From contig NZ_LBMU02000040.1 of the NCBI RefSeq assembly GCF_001005085.2, positions 124,001 through 188,000 of the forward strand: DNA of 64,000 bases, in the 5' to 3' direction. Within the stretch, counting starts at the first letter, position 1. Each line of letters opens with the position of its first letter. A model generated the notes under the pieces. That model searched no databases and was not told the DNA's origin. It saw only the letters and a program-made list of their open reading frames with translations. The stretch comes from Streptomyces humi. Its GTDB lineage: Bacteria; Actinomycetota; Actinomycetes; Streptomycetales; Streptomycetaceae. A program made the position numbers and the translations under genes. This document shows, in pieces, positions 17,314 to 25,787 of the stretch.

Positions 17314-18360
17314 TCACGCCACGAACGCGTCGCACACCGCGTCGTACTCCCCGGTCCACCACACGGCGAGGGCCGAGGCGGCCGGGAACTGCGGGTCGGC
17401 GCGGGTGTCGCCGCGCTCGTAGTGCCAGCGCAGCATCCAGAAGTCGTTGAGCCGCTCCCACCACACCCGGTGCACGGCCGCCGCCAGTTCCGAGGGCGTG
17501 GCGCCGGCCGCGCGCCGGTACGCGCGCGCGTACGCGCGCACCTTGCGCAGGTCCAGCGCGCCCGCCGGGCGGACGAAGAAGATCACGGCGGCGCGTACCG
17601 CCTCCTCCGCGCGGGGCTGCACCCCGAGCCGGTCCCAGTCGACGATCGCGGCGGGGGCGTCGTCGTCCTTGTAGAGCAGGTTGAACGGGTGGAAGTCGCC
17701 GTGCACCCAGCCCACCGAACCACCGCGCGGCGGGCGCCGGCCGGCGTGCTGTTCCAGGAGCGCCCGGCGTTCGAGGAGCCGGTGGCGGGCGAGTTCGTCG
17801 AAGGCGTCGGCGGGGCGGTGGCGGCTGACCTGGGTGAGCAGGTCGTCGATGAGCGCGAAGGTGTCGGCGGGGTCGGCGCTCTCCACGGGATGAGGGCTGG
17901 TGGCCGGTCGGGTGCGCCCCTTGGGCGGCATCACGCGCTCCAGACAGGCGTGCACGGCGCCCAGGAGCGCACCGAGCCGTACGCACTCCCCGCGCGTGAG
18001 CTGTCCGCCGTGCCGGTGCCTGCCGTCGATCCAGGGGTGCAGCGCGTAGGCGTGCCCGCCGACCACCGCGACCGTACGGCCCTCGCGGTGGGCCAGCGGC
18101 GGGGCGACCGGGACGCCGAGGGCGGCGAGGCGCTGGGTGGCCAGATGACGGCGCTCGATGGCCGCCGGGTCGGCCGTGTCCGGGTCGAAGTGGTGTTTGA
18201 GGAAGTAGCGGCCGCGGGTGGTGCAGAGGCGGTAGCCGCGGTTGAGCAGGCCCTGTTCGACGGGCTCGCAGGCGAGCGCGGAACCGGCGGCGTACAGCCG
18301 GAGCAGGGCGCCCAGAGGGGGCGCGTGGGGCACGAGGGGTGGTACGGATAAGCGCGGCAC
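17314..18360 (-). CDS. Aminoglycoside phosphotransferase (APH)/choline-kinase fold protein
   Basis: About 348 residues if GTG 18358-18360 is used; an upstream GTG at 18409 would add 17 residues. Neither has a good ribosome site, so the start is uncertain. The kinase-like fold shows GYRLCTTRGRYFLKHHF (the ATP-lysine strand), the catalytic loop HGDFHPFNLLY and the metal-binding VDWDRLG. These are the Brenner-type motifs of APH/choline kinases. A C-terminal helical segment (YARAYRRAAGATPSEL, WERLNDFWMLRWHYE) is typical of the family. It probably phosphorylates a small alcohol or sugar, not necessarily an antibiotic. It converges on the kinase gene. Confidence 0.78.
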   Translation of the reverse strand: MPRLSVPPLVPHAPPLGALLRLYAAGSALACEPVEQGLLNRGYRLCTTRGRYFLKHHFDPDTADPAAIERRHLATQRLAALGVPVAPPLAHREGRTVAVVGGHAYALHPWIDGRHRHGGQLTRGECVRLGALLGAVHACLERVMPPKGRTRPATSPHPVESADPADTFALIDDLLTQVSRHRPADAFDELARHRLLERRALLEQHAGRRPPRGGSVGWVHGDFHPFNLLYKDDDAPAAIVDWDRLGVQPRAEEAVRAAVIFFVRPAGALDLRKVRAYARAYRRAAGATPSELAAAVHRVWWERLNDFWMLRWHYERGDTRADPQFPAASALAVWWTGEYDAVCDAFVA

Positions 18361-18846
18361 GCGGGAGATGCTAGGGCACGTATTCCAGCCGTGACCTGGG
18401 GATTGTTGCACACAGTCGCTGATGGTCGCTTTCGGTCACAGCATGGACCGTGACGAACTCGGGTGCGACGGATTCGCGCTCGGGCGCGCCGACGCGGCGG
18501 GGCCGGTTACTCACTGGGACTCTTCCCGTCACCTGGTCCCGCGGGATAACGTGCCGTTGCTCCGGCGTCCTGCAAGGCTCTGACCAGCTAGCTTCCGGCC
18601 CGCGTCGCTCCACTGGGGAACCCAAGCGGAAAGTACTTGGATTTCCAAGCAAAAACGCAGGTCAGGAGGGGTTTCACAGAAATGTGGAGCACTGGGTAAC
18701 GTGCATGTTGCAGGGCGCTCGCCGGGGCACCTGTCACGCCTGTTCCCGGCCGAGTGGCACACACCCCGTGCCACGGGTGTCGGAAGCAGGTGAGCCGCAC
18801 TGGTTCACCCGGCAACCCCGGGGGCCGGACCGACGGAGGAGCACAC
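18361..18846. promoter_or_regulatory. Long leader upstream of the second bkd operon
   Basis: 486 bp without a convincing gene. Its middle is less GC-rich than the surroundings (aaagtacttggatttccaag) and contains a perfect inverted repeat CTTGG-ATTT-CCAAG at 18636-18649. No TetR-type palindrome like those at 1099 and 3901 is present. It should hold the promoter and operator of the operon; an RNA leader element is possible but I could not recognise a known riboswitch. Confidence 0.5.
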
Positions 18847-20073
18847 GTGAGCGTGGACAGCAGTGCCGCGGGCACACCGCGACGCAGCGCCGCAGGCAAG
18901 GCCGGTACCACCGGCAGCAAGACCGGCACCAAGCGCACCACCAGCCGCACCACCAGCCGCACCACCACTCGTACCACGGCCAAGAAGAGCACCGATCCCG
19001 AGCTCGTACAGCTGCTGACCCCCGAGGGCAAGCGGGTCAAGAACGCCGAGTACGACGCCTATGTCGCCGGGATCACCCCCGACGAACTGCGCGGCCTGTA
19101 CCGCGACATGGTGCTCACCCGCCGTTTCGACGCCGAGGCCACCGCCCTCCAGCGCCAGGGCGAACTGGGCCTGTGGGCCTCCCTGCTCGGCCAGGAGGCC
19201 GCGCAGATCGGCTCCGGACGCGCCACCCGCGAGGACGACTACGTCTTCCCGACCTACCGCGAGCACGGCGTCGCCTGGTGCCGCGGGGTCGACCCGACCA
19301 ACCTGCTGGGCATGTTCCGCGGCGTCAACCACGGCGGCTGGGACCCCAACAGCAACAACTTCCACCTCTACACGATCGTCATCGGCTCCCAGACGCTGCA
19401 CGCCACCGGCTACGCGATGGGCGTCGCCAAGGACGGCGCGGACAGCGCGGTGATCGCCTACTTCGGCGACGGCGCGTCCAGCCAGGGCGACGTCGCCGAA
19501 TCGTTCACCTTCTCCGCGGTCTACAACGCGCCGGTGGTGTTCTTCTGCCAGAACAACCAGTGGGCGATCTCCGAGCCGACCGAGAAGCAGACCCGCGTCC
19601 CGCTCTACCAGCGTGCCCGGGGCTTCGGCTTCCCCGGTGTCCGCGTCGACGGCAACGACGTGCTGGCCTGCCTCGCGGTCACCAAGTGGGCGCTGGAGCG
19701 GGCCCGCAACGGCGAGGGCCCGACGCTGGTCGAGGCGTACACCTACCGGATGGGCGCCCACACCACGTCCGACGACCCGACCAAGTACCGGGCCGACGAG
19801 GAGCGCGAGGCCTGGGAGGCGAAGGACCCGATCCTGCGCCTGCGCCGGTACCTGGAGGCCGCAAACCACGCGGACGAGGGATTCTTCGCGGAACTCGAGA
19901 CCGAGTCCGAGGCGTTGGGCAGGCGAGTGCGCGAAGCGGTACGGGCCATGCCGGACCCGGACAACTTCGCCGTCTTCGAGAACGTGTACGCGGACGGGCA
20001 TGCGCTCGTCGACGAGGAACGAGCCCAGTTCGCCGCCTACCAGGCGTCGTTCGCGGACGTCGAGGGGGTCTGA
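18847..20073 (+). CDS. 2-oxoacid dehydrogenase E1 component, alpha subunit (cluster 2)
   Basis: 408 residues from GTG 18847 behind GGAGGA. Paralogue of the gene at 3971. The ThDP motif lies near residue 206 (GDGASSQGDVAESFTFSAVY, closing QNNQ), and the VFPTYREHG segment is present. The first 50 residues are an odd basic tail with RTTS repeated (residues about 30-44), rich in Thr, Arg, Lys and Gly, probably disordered. It could be read as pyruvate or branched-chain E1-alpha; pairing with E1-beta and a single-lipoyl E2 and similarity to cluster 1 favour a branched-chain (Bkd-type) complex. No dedicated Lrp regulator adjoins. Two bases separate its stop from the next start. Confidence 0.88.
   Translation: MSVDSSAAGTPRRSAAGKAGTTGSKTGTKRTTSRTTSRTTTRTTAKKSTDPELVQLLTPEGKRVKNAEYDAYVAGITPDELRGLYRDMVLTRRFDAEATALQRQGELGLWASLLGQEAAQIGSGRATREDDYVFPTYREHGVAWCRGVDPTNLLGMFRGVNHGGWDPNSNNFHLYTIVIGSQTLHATGYAMGVAKDGADSAVIAYFGDGASSQGDVAESFTFSAVYNAPVVFFCQNNQWAISEPTEKQTRVPLYQRARGFGFPGVRVDGNDVLACLAVTKWALERARNGEGPTLVEAYTYRMGAHTTSDDPTKYRADEEREAWEAKDPILRLRRYLEAANHADEGFFAELETESEALGRRVREAVRAMPDPDNFAVFENVYADGHALVDEERAQFAAYQASFADVEGV
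18934..18977 (+). repeat. 12-bp coding repeats giving the RTTS tail of E1-alpha
   Basis: CGCACCACCAGC occurs in tandem at 18934, 18946 and, with one change, 18958, followed by a partial copy. It encodes Arg-Thr-Thr-Ser/Thr near the N-terminus. Confidence 0.85.
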
Positions 20074-20075
20074 TC

Positions 20076-21053
20076 ATGGCGGAGAAGATGGCTCTGGCCA
20101 AGGCGATCAACGAGTCGCTGCGCCGCGCCCTGGAAACGGACCCGAAGGTCCTCGTCATGGGCGAGGACGTCGGCAAGCTCGGTGGCGTCTTCCGGGTCAC
20201 CGACGGCCTTCAGAAGGACTTCGGCGAGAGCCGTGTCATCGACACCCCGCTCGCCGAGTCCGGCATCGTGGGCACCGCGATCGGCCTCGCCCTGCGCGGC
20301 TACCGCCCGGTGGTGGAGATCCAGTTCGACGGCTTCGTCTTCCCGGCCTACGACCAGATCGTCACCCAGCTCGCGAAGATGCACGCCCGCTCGCTGGGCA
20401 AGGTCAAGATGCCGGTCGTGGTCCGGATCCCCTACGGCGGCGGCATCGGCGCGGTGGAGCACCACTCCGAGTCCCCGGAGGCGCTGTTCGCGCACGTGGC
20501 CGGCTTGAAGATCGTCTCCCCGGCCAACCCCTCGGACGCCTACTGGATGATGCAGCAGGCCATCCAGAGCGACGACCCGGTGATCTTCTTCGAGCCCAAG
20601 CGCCGCTACTGGGACAAGGGCGAGGTCGACACGGAGGCCATCCCCGGCCCGCTGCACAAGGCCCGCGTGGTCCGCGAGGGCACCGACCTGACGCTCGCCG
20701 CCTACGGCCCGATGGTGAAGCTCTGCCAGGAGGTCGCCGACGCGGCCGCCGAGGAGGGCAAGTCCCTGGAGGTCCTTGACCTCAGGTCCGTCTCCCCGCT
20801 GGACTTCGACGCCGTCCAGGCCTCGGTCGAGAAGACCCGCAGGCTCGTCGTGGTCCACGAGGCACCGGTGTTCTTCGGCTCCGGCGCGGAGATCGCCGCC
20901 CGCATCACCGAGCGCTGCTTCTACCACCTGGAGGCCCCGGTGCTCCGGGTCGGCGGCTACCACGCGCCGTACCCGCCGGCCCGCCTGGAGGAGGAGTACC
21001 TACCGGGTCTGGACCGGGTGCTCGACACCGTCGACCGTGCCCTGGCGTACTGA
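20076..21053 (+). CDS. 2-oxoacid dehydrogenase E1 component, beta subunit (cluster 2)
   Basis: 325 residues from ATG 20076, two bases after the E1-alpha stop. Motifs match the cluster-1 partner: VLVMGEDVGKLGGVFRVTDG, DTPLAESGIVGTAIGLAL, IPYGGGIGAVEHHSESPEAL, and the C-terminal VVHEAPVFFGSGAEIAARITERCF. It is slightly shorter than the 334-residue cluster-1 protein. It would form the E1 heterotetramer with the gene before it. Ten bases separate it from the E2 gene. Confidence 0.9.
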   Translation: MAEKMALAKAINESLRRALETDPKVLVMGEDVGKLGGVFRVTDGLQKDFGESRVIDTPLAESGIVGTAIGLALRGYRPVVEIQFDGFVFPAYDQIVTQLAKMHARSLGKVKMPVVVRIPYGGGIGAVEHHSESPEALFAHVAGLKIVSPANPSDAYWMMQQAIQSDDPVIFFEPKRRYWDKGEVDTEAIPGPLHKARVVREGTDLTLAAYGPMVKLCQEVADAAAEEGKSLEVLDLRSVSPLDFDAVQASVEKTRRLVVVHEAPVFFGSGAEIAARITERCFYHLEAPVLRVGGYHAPYPPARLEEEYLPGLDRVLDTVDRALAY

Positions 21054-21063
21054 GGAGAGGGTC

Positions 21064-22476
21064 GTGACGACGATGACGGAAGCGTCCGTACGCGAGTTCA
21101 AGATGCCGGACGTGGGCGAGGGGCTCACCGAGGCCGAGATCCTCAAGTGGTACGTCCAGCCCGGCGACACGGTCACCGACGGCCAGGTCGTGTGCGAGGT
21201 CGAGACCGCCAAGGCGGCCGTCGAACTGCCCATCCCCTACGACGGGGTGGTGCGCGAGCTGCGCTTCGCCGAGGGCACCACGGTGGACGTGGGCACCGCG
21301 ATCATCGCGGTCGACGTGGCGGGCGGGGCCCCCGCCGAGGCCGCGGCGGAGGAGCCCGCCGCCGCGGCGCCGGAGGCGGAGCCGAAGCCGGAGGGCCGCC
21401 AGCCGGTCCTCGTCGGCTACGGCGTCGCCGCCTCCTCCACGAAGCGGCGCCCGCGCAAGGGTCCGGAGCCGACGGCCGCCGAGGCCGCGGTCCAGGCGGC
21501 GGTCCAGGGCGAACTGAACGGGCACACCCACGAGCCCGCCGCCGCCCTCGCCCCGCAGGAGCGCCCGCGGCCGCTTGCCAAGCCGCCGGTGCGCAAGCTG
21601 GCGAAGGACCTCGGGGTGGACCTGGCCACGGTGACCCCGTCGGGTCCGGACGGCGTCATCACGCGCGAGGACGTGCACGCGGCGGTGGCGGCCGTGCCCA
21701 CGGAAGCCCCTCAGCCGGCGGCCGTCCCGGCGGCCTCTGCCGCTCCCGCGGCCCCCGTCGCCGCGTACGACACGGCCCGCGAGACCCGCGTCCCCGTCAA
21801 GGGCGTCCGCAAGGCCACTGCGGCGGCGATGGTCGGCTCGGCGTTCACGGCGCCGCACGTCACGGAGTTCGTGACGGTGGACGTGACGCGCACGATGAAG
21901 CTCGTCGAGGAGCTGAAGCAGGACAAGGAGATGCAGGGCCTGCGGGTCAACCCGCTGCTCCTCATCGCCAAGGCCCTGCTGGTCGCCATCAAGCGCAATC
22001 CGGACATCAACGCGTCCTGGGACGAGGCGAACCAGGAGATCGTGCTCAAGCACTACGTCAACCTGGGCATCGCCGCGGCCACCCCGCGGGGGCTGATCGT
22101 CCCGAACATCAAGGACGCCCACGCGAAGACGCTGCCGCAGCTGGCCGGGTCGCTGGGTGAACTGGTCACGACCGCCCGGGACGGCAAGACGTCGCCGGCC
22201 GCGATGCAGGGCGGCACGGTCACCATCACCAACGTCGGCGTCTTCGGCATCGACACGGGCACCCCGATCCTCAACCCGGGCGAGGCGGCGATCCTGGCGG
22301 TCGGCGCGATCAGGCTCCAGCCGTGGGTCCACAAGGGCAAGGTCAAGCCCCGTCAGGTCACCACGCTGGCGCTCAGCTTCGACCACCGCTTGGTGGACGG
22401 CGAACTGGGCTCGAAGGTCCTGGCGGACGTCGCGGCCATCCTGGAACAGCCGAAGCGGCTGATCACCTGGGGCTGA
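21064..22476 (+). CDS. 2-oxoacid dehydrogenase E2, dihydrolipoamide acyltransferase (cluster 2)
   Basis: 470 residues from GTG 21064 behind GAGGAGAGG; an ATG three codons in is an alternative. One lipoyl domain (residues 10-85) carries the lysine in VEVETAKAAVEL. An Ala/Glu/Pro linker with a basic patch (STKRRPRKG) leads to the subunit-binding domain (PVRKLAKDLGVDLATVTPSGPDGVITREDV, about 175-210). The catalytic core ends with DHRLVDGELG. No E3 (dihydrolipoamide dehydrogenase) gene is in the window, so the complex must borrow one. A strong terminator follows at 22497-22535. Confidence 0.9.
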   Translation: MTTMTEASVREFKMPDVGEGLTEAEILKWYVQPGDTVTDGQVVCEVETAKAAVELPIPYDGVVRELRFAEGTTVDVGTAIIAVDVAGGAPAEAAAEEPAAAAPEAEPKPEGRQPVLVGYGVAASSTKRRPRKGPEPTAAEAAVQAAVQGELNGHTHEPAAALAPQERPRPLAKPPVRKLAKDLGVDLATVTPSGPDGVITREDVHAAVAAVPTEAPQPAAVPAASAAPAAPVAAYDTARETRVPVKGVRKATAAAMVGSAFTAPHVTEFVTVDVTRTMKLVEELKQDKEMQGLRVNPLLLIAKALLVAIKRNPDINASWDEANQEIVLKHYVNLGIAAATPRGLIVPNIKDAHAKTLPQLAGSLGELVTTARDGKTSPAAMQGGTVTITNVGVFGIDTGTPILNPGEAAILAVGAIRLQPWVHKGKVKPRQVTTLALSFDHRLVDGELGSKVLADVAAILEQPKRLITWG

Positions 22477-22496
22477 CCGTCTGCGAGAAGTGAGAG

Positions 22497-22535
22497 AAGG
22501 GCGGGACCGTGACTTCCAGTCACGGTCCCGCCCTT
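22497..22535 (+). terminator. Strong terminator of the second bkd operon
   Basis: Perfect 17-bp stem, arm AAGGGCGGGACCGTGAC, loop of five bases, then a CTT-rich tail. It ends the bkd transcript. Confidence 0.85.
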
Positions 22536-22557
22536 CTTCGAGCTGTCCCGGTATGCC

Positions 22558-22590
22558 GAAGGCCCGCCGCGCAAGTCGCGGCGGGCCTTC
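22558..22590 (-). terminator. Terminator of the DD-peptidase gene
   Basis: Perfect 14-bp stem GAAGGCCCGCCGCG/CGCGGCGGGCCTTC with a five-base loop, just beyond the stop of the minus-strand gene. Confidence 0.75.
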
Positions 22591-22602
22591 GGGAGGAGCG
22601 GG

Positions 22603-23502
22603 TCAGATCGTCGCGAAGCCGTAGTTCAGGAGCTTCGTGGCGTCCGTGGCGCGCTGGGTGATCGACGAGGAGGCGAGGACGGTGCCGATGACCGTCTTGC
22701 CGTTGCGGGTGGCGGCGAACACCAGGCAGTACTTGGCCTCGGGGCCGGAGCCGGTCTTGATGCCGATCGCACCGCTGTAGCTGCTGAGTAGCGTGTTGGT
22801 GTTGGTCCACGCCGACATGGTGCGGGTGGAACCGGTCTTGGTGATCGTCTTCGCCGTGTACTTCTTCGTCTTGACGACCGTGCGGAAGGTGGAGTTCTTC
22901 ATCGCGCTGCTGGCGATCTTCGTCAGGTCGCGCGGCGTCGAGTAGTTGTTGCCGTTGCCGATGCCGTCGAAGGAGTCGAAGTGGGTGTGCGTCAGACCCA
23001 GGTTCTTCGCGGCGGTGTTCATCTTGCCGATGAAGTTGGAGACGCGCTTGGCTCGCGTGGTGCCGGAGCCGTACTTGTCGGCGAGGGCGTAGGCCGCGTC
23101 GCAGCCGGAGGGCAGCATCAGCCCGTAGAGCAGCTGGCGGACGGTGACCTTGTCGCCGACGATGAGGTGCGCCTGGGAGGCGTTGTTGGCGACGACGTAG
23201 TCGCTGTAGGCCTTCTGGATGGTGACCTTGGCGTCCAGGTTCAGGTTGGACTGCGCGAGCACGACCTTGGCGGTCATGATCTTCGTGGTCGAGCCGGTGG
23301 ACAGCTTGGTGTCCGCCGCCTTCGTGTACAGCGTCTTCGCGTTGGCGTTGTTCATCACGTAGCCGCCCTTGGCCACGATCGAGGGCTTGGTGACGGCCTG
23401 CGCGGGCGCCGCGGTGAGGGCCCCGGTCGCCAGCATCGCGCCGGACGTGACGGCGACGGCGACGGCCTTGCGGAGGCGGGTGCCCTTAATACCGGTAATC
23501 AA
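22603..23502 (-). CDS. K15-type D-alanyl-D-alanine carboxypeptidase/transpeptidase, secreted
   Basis: 299 residues from TTG 23500-23502; an in-frame GTG at 23593 would add 31 residues in front of the signal peptide and is less likely. The signal peptide (TRLRKAVAVAVTSGAMLATG through APAQA) is followed by the mature enzyme. Serine-peptidase motifs: STTK (nucleophile Ser), SGC in LMLPSGCDAAYALAD in place of the usual SxN, and KTG in AIGIKTGSGPEAKY. The SGC motif is a known trait of the DD-transpeptidase of Streptomyces K15, and many other segments match that protein as I remember it. It trims or crosslinks peptidoglycan stem peptides and is a low-molecular-weight penicillin-binding protein. It has no membrane anchor helix at the C-terminus. 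Confidence 0.88.
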   Translation of the reverse strand: MITGIKGTRLRKAVAVAVTSGAMLATGALTAAPAQAVTKPSIVAKGGYVMNNANAKTLYTKAADTKLSTGSTTKIMTAKVVLAQSNLNLDAKVTIQKAYSDYVVANNASQAHLIVGDKVTVRQLLYGLMLPSGCDAAYALADKYGSGTTRAKRVSNFIGKMNTAAKNLGLTHTHFDSFDGIGNGNNYSTPRDLTKIASSAMKNSTFRTVVKTKKYTAKTITKTGSTRTMSAWTNTNTLLSSYSGAIGIKTGSGPEAKYCLVFAATRNGKTVIGTVLASSSITQRATDATKLLNYGFATI

Positions 23503-23699
23503 CTGAAATACCCCGAGTCGAGTCGAGTCGTAATGCCCCTGGCGTGCGGCCGAGTTGGGGGTGCCGAAGCGAGTGGGGCCGCATGTGTGTGACACGTAAG
23601 TAGCACAGATGGTTGTGCGGCCGCTGAGAGCGATTTACGTCACGTCCGGATGGTGGACGAAGGGGCCGCTTGCGTACGTGTTGTATCTATGCTGTAGGC

Positions 23700-24350
23700 A
23701 TGCCTCTGGCCGTCAAACAGCCCCCTGCCGCCGACCGTGTCTACTCCCATGTCAAACAAGCAGTCCTGGACCGCCGTTACGAAGGCGGCACGCTGCTCAC
23801 CGAGGGCGAGCTGGCCGAGGCCGTCGGGGTGTCCCGCACCCCGGTCCGCGAGGCGCTGCTCCGCCTCGAGGTCGAGGGTCTGATCAGGCTCTACCCGAAG
23901 AAGGGCGCCATGGTGCTGCCCGTCTCCGCGCAGGAGATCGCGGACGTGGTGGAGACCCGGATGCTGGTCGAGGAACATGCGGTGCGCAAGGCCGTACCGG
24001 CCTCGCCGACGCTGGTGGCCCGCCTCGGGGAACTGCTGGAGCGGCAGAAGACCGAGGCCGCCGCGGGTGACCTGGCCGCCGCGGCCGTCACCGACCGCTG
24101 CTTCCACGCCGAGATCGTCCGCGACGGCGGCAACGAGATCCTCTCCCGCCTCTACGACCAACTGCGCGACCGTCAGCTGCGGATGGGGGTCGCGATCATG
24201 CACGCCCACCCCGACCGGATCGCCAAGTCCCTGACCGAGCACGAGGAGATCCTGGACGCGCTGCGGGCCGGGGACGCCGACCGCGCCGTCGAGCTGGTGC
24301 ACCGGCACGTCGACTGGTTCTCGCACCTGGCGCGGGGTGAGGTCCGATGA
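23700..24350 (+). CDS. GntR family transcriptional regulator (FadR/FCD subfamily)
   Basis: 216 residues from ATG 23700. The winged helix lies in the first 75 residues (LTEGELAEAVGVSRTPVREALLRLEVEGLIRLYPKKGA). The rest is an all-helical FCD domain with metal-type histidines (CFHAEIV, HAHPDRIAKSLTEHEEILDAL, VHRHVDW), which usually binds small organic acids. It overlaps the MFS transporter start by four bases, so the regulator probably controls the transporter and itself. No ribosome site precedes the ATG, and the region just upstream (TTGTATCTATGCT) looks like a promoter element, so a leaderless message is possible. Confidence 0.85.
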   Translation: MPLAVKQPPAADRVYSHVKQAVLDRRYEGGTLLTEGELAEAVGVSRTPVREALLRLEVEGLIRLYPKKGAMVLPVSAQEIADVVETRMLVEEHAVRKAVPASPTLVARLGELLERQKTEAAAGDLAAAAVTDRCFHAEIVRDGGNEILSRLYDQLRDRQLRMGVAIMHAHPDRIAKSLTEHEEILDALRAGDADRAVELVHRHVDWFSHLARGEVR

Positions 24351-25648
24351 GCCGCAGCGGTACGACGCTGCCCGACGACCCTCCGGGCGGCCGCCGGGCC
24401 GCCGCCGTCTGGGGCATAGGCGTCTCGGTCTACTTCGTCGCCGTCATCTTCCGTACGTCCCTCGGGGTCGCCGGCCTCGACGCGGCCGACCGCTTCCACG
24501 TCGGCGCCTCGGCGCTGTCCACCTTCTCCATCCTCCAGCTGCTGGTCTACGCCGGCATGCAGATACCCGTCGGCCTGCTGGTCGACCGCCTCGGCACGAA
24601 GAAGGTGCTGTCCATCGGCGCGGTGCTGTACACCGCCGGACAACTGGGCTTCGCGTTCTCGCCCTCGTACGGCACCGCGCTCGCCTCCCGCGCGCTGCTC
24701 GGCTGCGGTGACGCGATGACGTTCATCAGCGTGCTGCGGCTCGGCACCCGCTGGTTCCCGGTGCGCCGCGGGCCGATGATCGCCCAGTTCGCCGGCCTCG
24801 TCGGCATGGCGGGCAACCTCGTCTCCACCCTGGTCCTGGCCCGGCTGCTGCACGGCATCGGCTGGACCCCGGCGTTCGCGGGCAGCGCGCTGGCCGGTGT
24901 GGTGGTGCTGGTCCTCGTGCTGTGCTTCCTCAAGGACCACCCCGAGGGGTACGAGCCGGAGCCCTTCCCGCACCAGGGAGCGGCCTACGTACGGAAGCAG
25001 ATCGCCGAGTCCTGGCGGGAGCCGGGGACCCGGCTCGGCCTGTGGGTGCACTTCACCACCCAGTTCCCGGCGATGGTGTTCCTGCTGCTGTGGGGGCTGC
25101 CGTTCCTGGTGCAGGCGCAGGGGCTGTCCCGTGCCACGGCCGGGGAACTGCTGACCCTGGTGGTGCTGTCCAACATGGCCGTCGGACTGGTCTACGGCCA
25201 GATCGTCGCCCGGCACCACACGGCCCGGCTGCCGCTGGCGCTGGGCACGGTGGCGGCGACCGCGGCGGTCTGGGCGGCGACGCTGGGGTATCCCGGCGAC
25301 CACGCCCCGATGTGGCTGCTGGTCGTGCTGTGCACGGTGCTCGGCGCGTGCGGGCCGGCGTCGATGATCGGCTTCGACTTCGCGCGGCCCGCCAACCCGC
25401 CCGAGCGACAGGGGACCGCGTCCGGGATCACCAACATGGGTGGTTTCGTGGCCTCGATGACGACGTTGTTCGTGGTCGGCGTGCTGCTGGACGCGACCGG
25501 TGACAACTACACCGTGGCGTTCTCCTGCGTGTTCGTGCTCCAGGCGCTGGGCGTGAGCCAGATCCTGCGGCTGCGGGCGCGGGCGGTCCGGCGGGAACGG
25601 GAGCGGTTGGTGGCGAGCCGGGTGGAGACGGTGCACGTACCCGCGTAG
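24347..25648 (+). CDS. MFS transporter (nitrate/organic anion type), 12 TM
   Basis: 433 residues from ATG 24347, overlapping the GntR stop. About 12 membrane helices are visible. The loop 2-3 motif LVDRLGTKKVLSIGAVLYTAGQ is the MFS signature GxxxDRxGxKK. A cytosolic loop in the middle (HPEGYEPEPFPHQGAAY) separates the two six-helix halves. The gene pairing with an FCD-type regulator suggests an organic-acid or similar nutrient substrate, which the sequence does not identify. The last 40 residues are a basic cytosolic tail. A run of tandem repeats follows its stop (25661-25759). Confidence 0.85.
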   Translation: MSRSGTTLPDDPPGGRRAAAVWGIGVSVYFVAVIFRTSLGVAGLDAADRFHVGASALSTFSILQLLVYAGMQIPVGLLVDRLGTKKVLSIGAVLYTAGQLGFAFSPSYGTALASRALLGCGDAMTFISVLRLGTRWFPVRRGPMIAQFAGLVGMAGNLVSTLVLARLLHGIGWTPAFAGSALAGVVVLVLVLCFLKDHPEGYEPEPFPHQGAAYVRKQIAESWREPGTRLGLWVHFTTQFPAMVFLLLWGLPFLVQAQGLSRATAGELLTLVVLSNMAVGLVYGQIVARHHTARLPLALGTVAATAAVWAATLGYPGDHAPMWLLVVLCTVLGACGPASMIGFDFARPANPPERQGTASGITNMGGFVASMTTLFVVGVLLDATGDNYTVAFSCVFVLQALGVSQILRLRARAVRRERERLVASRVETVHVPA

Positions 25649-25660
25649 GCCTTCTCCCGC

Positions 25661-25759
25661 GGGCGATCGGCGGGCGATCGGCGGGCGATCGGCGGGCGAG
25701 CCGTGAGGGATCGGCGGGCGAGCCGTGAGCGGTCCGTGGGCGAGCCGTGAGCGGTCCGT
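25661..25759. repeat. Compound tandem repeat, 11-bp then 22-bp units
   Basis: Three copies of GGGCGATCGGC (25661-25693) are followed directly by three 22-bp units beginning GGGCGAGCCGTGAG (25694, 25716, 25738). The 22-bp unit looks like a doubled and diverged 11-bp unit. They lie between convergent stops of the MFS and methyltransferase genes. Confidence 0.88.
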
Positions 25760-25787
25760 GGGCGACCCGCTGGCCGCCGTGACGCGC

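Noticed and set aside
18450-20075. Open frame running from upstream DNA through the E1-alpha region into E1-beta
   Set aside because: Reads Arg/Gly/Pro-rich nonsense in a second frame; the true E1-beta starts at ATG 20076.
23514-23532. Short GAGTC tandem run upstream of the DD-peptidase
   Set aside because: Three or four pentamers only; could be chance, no function suggested.
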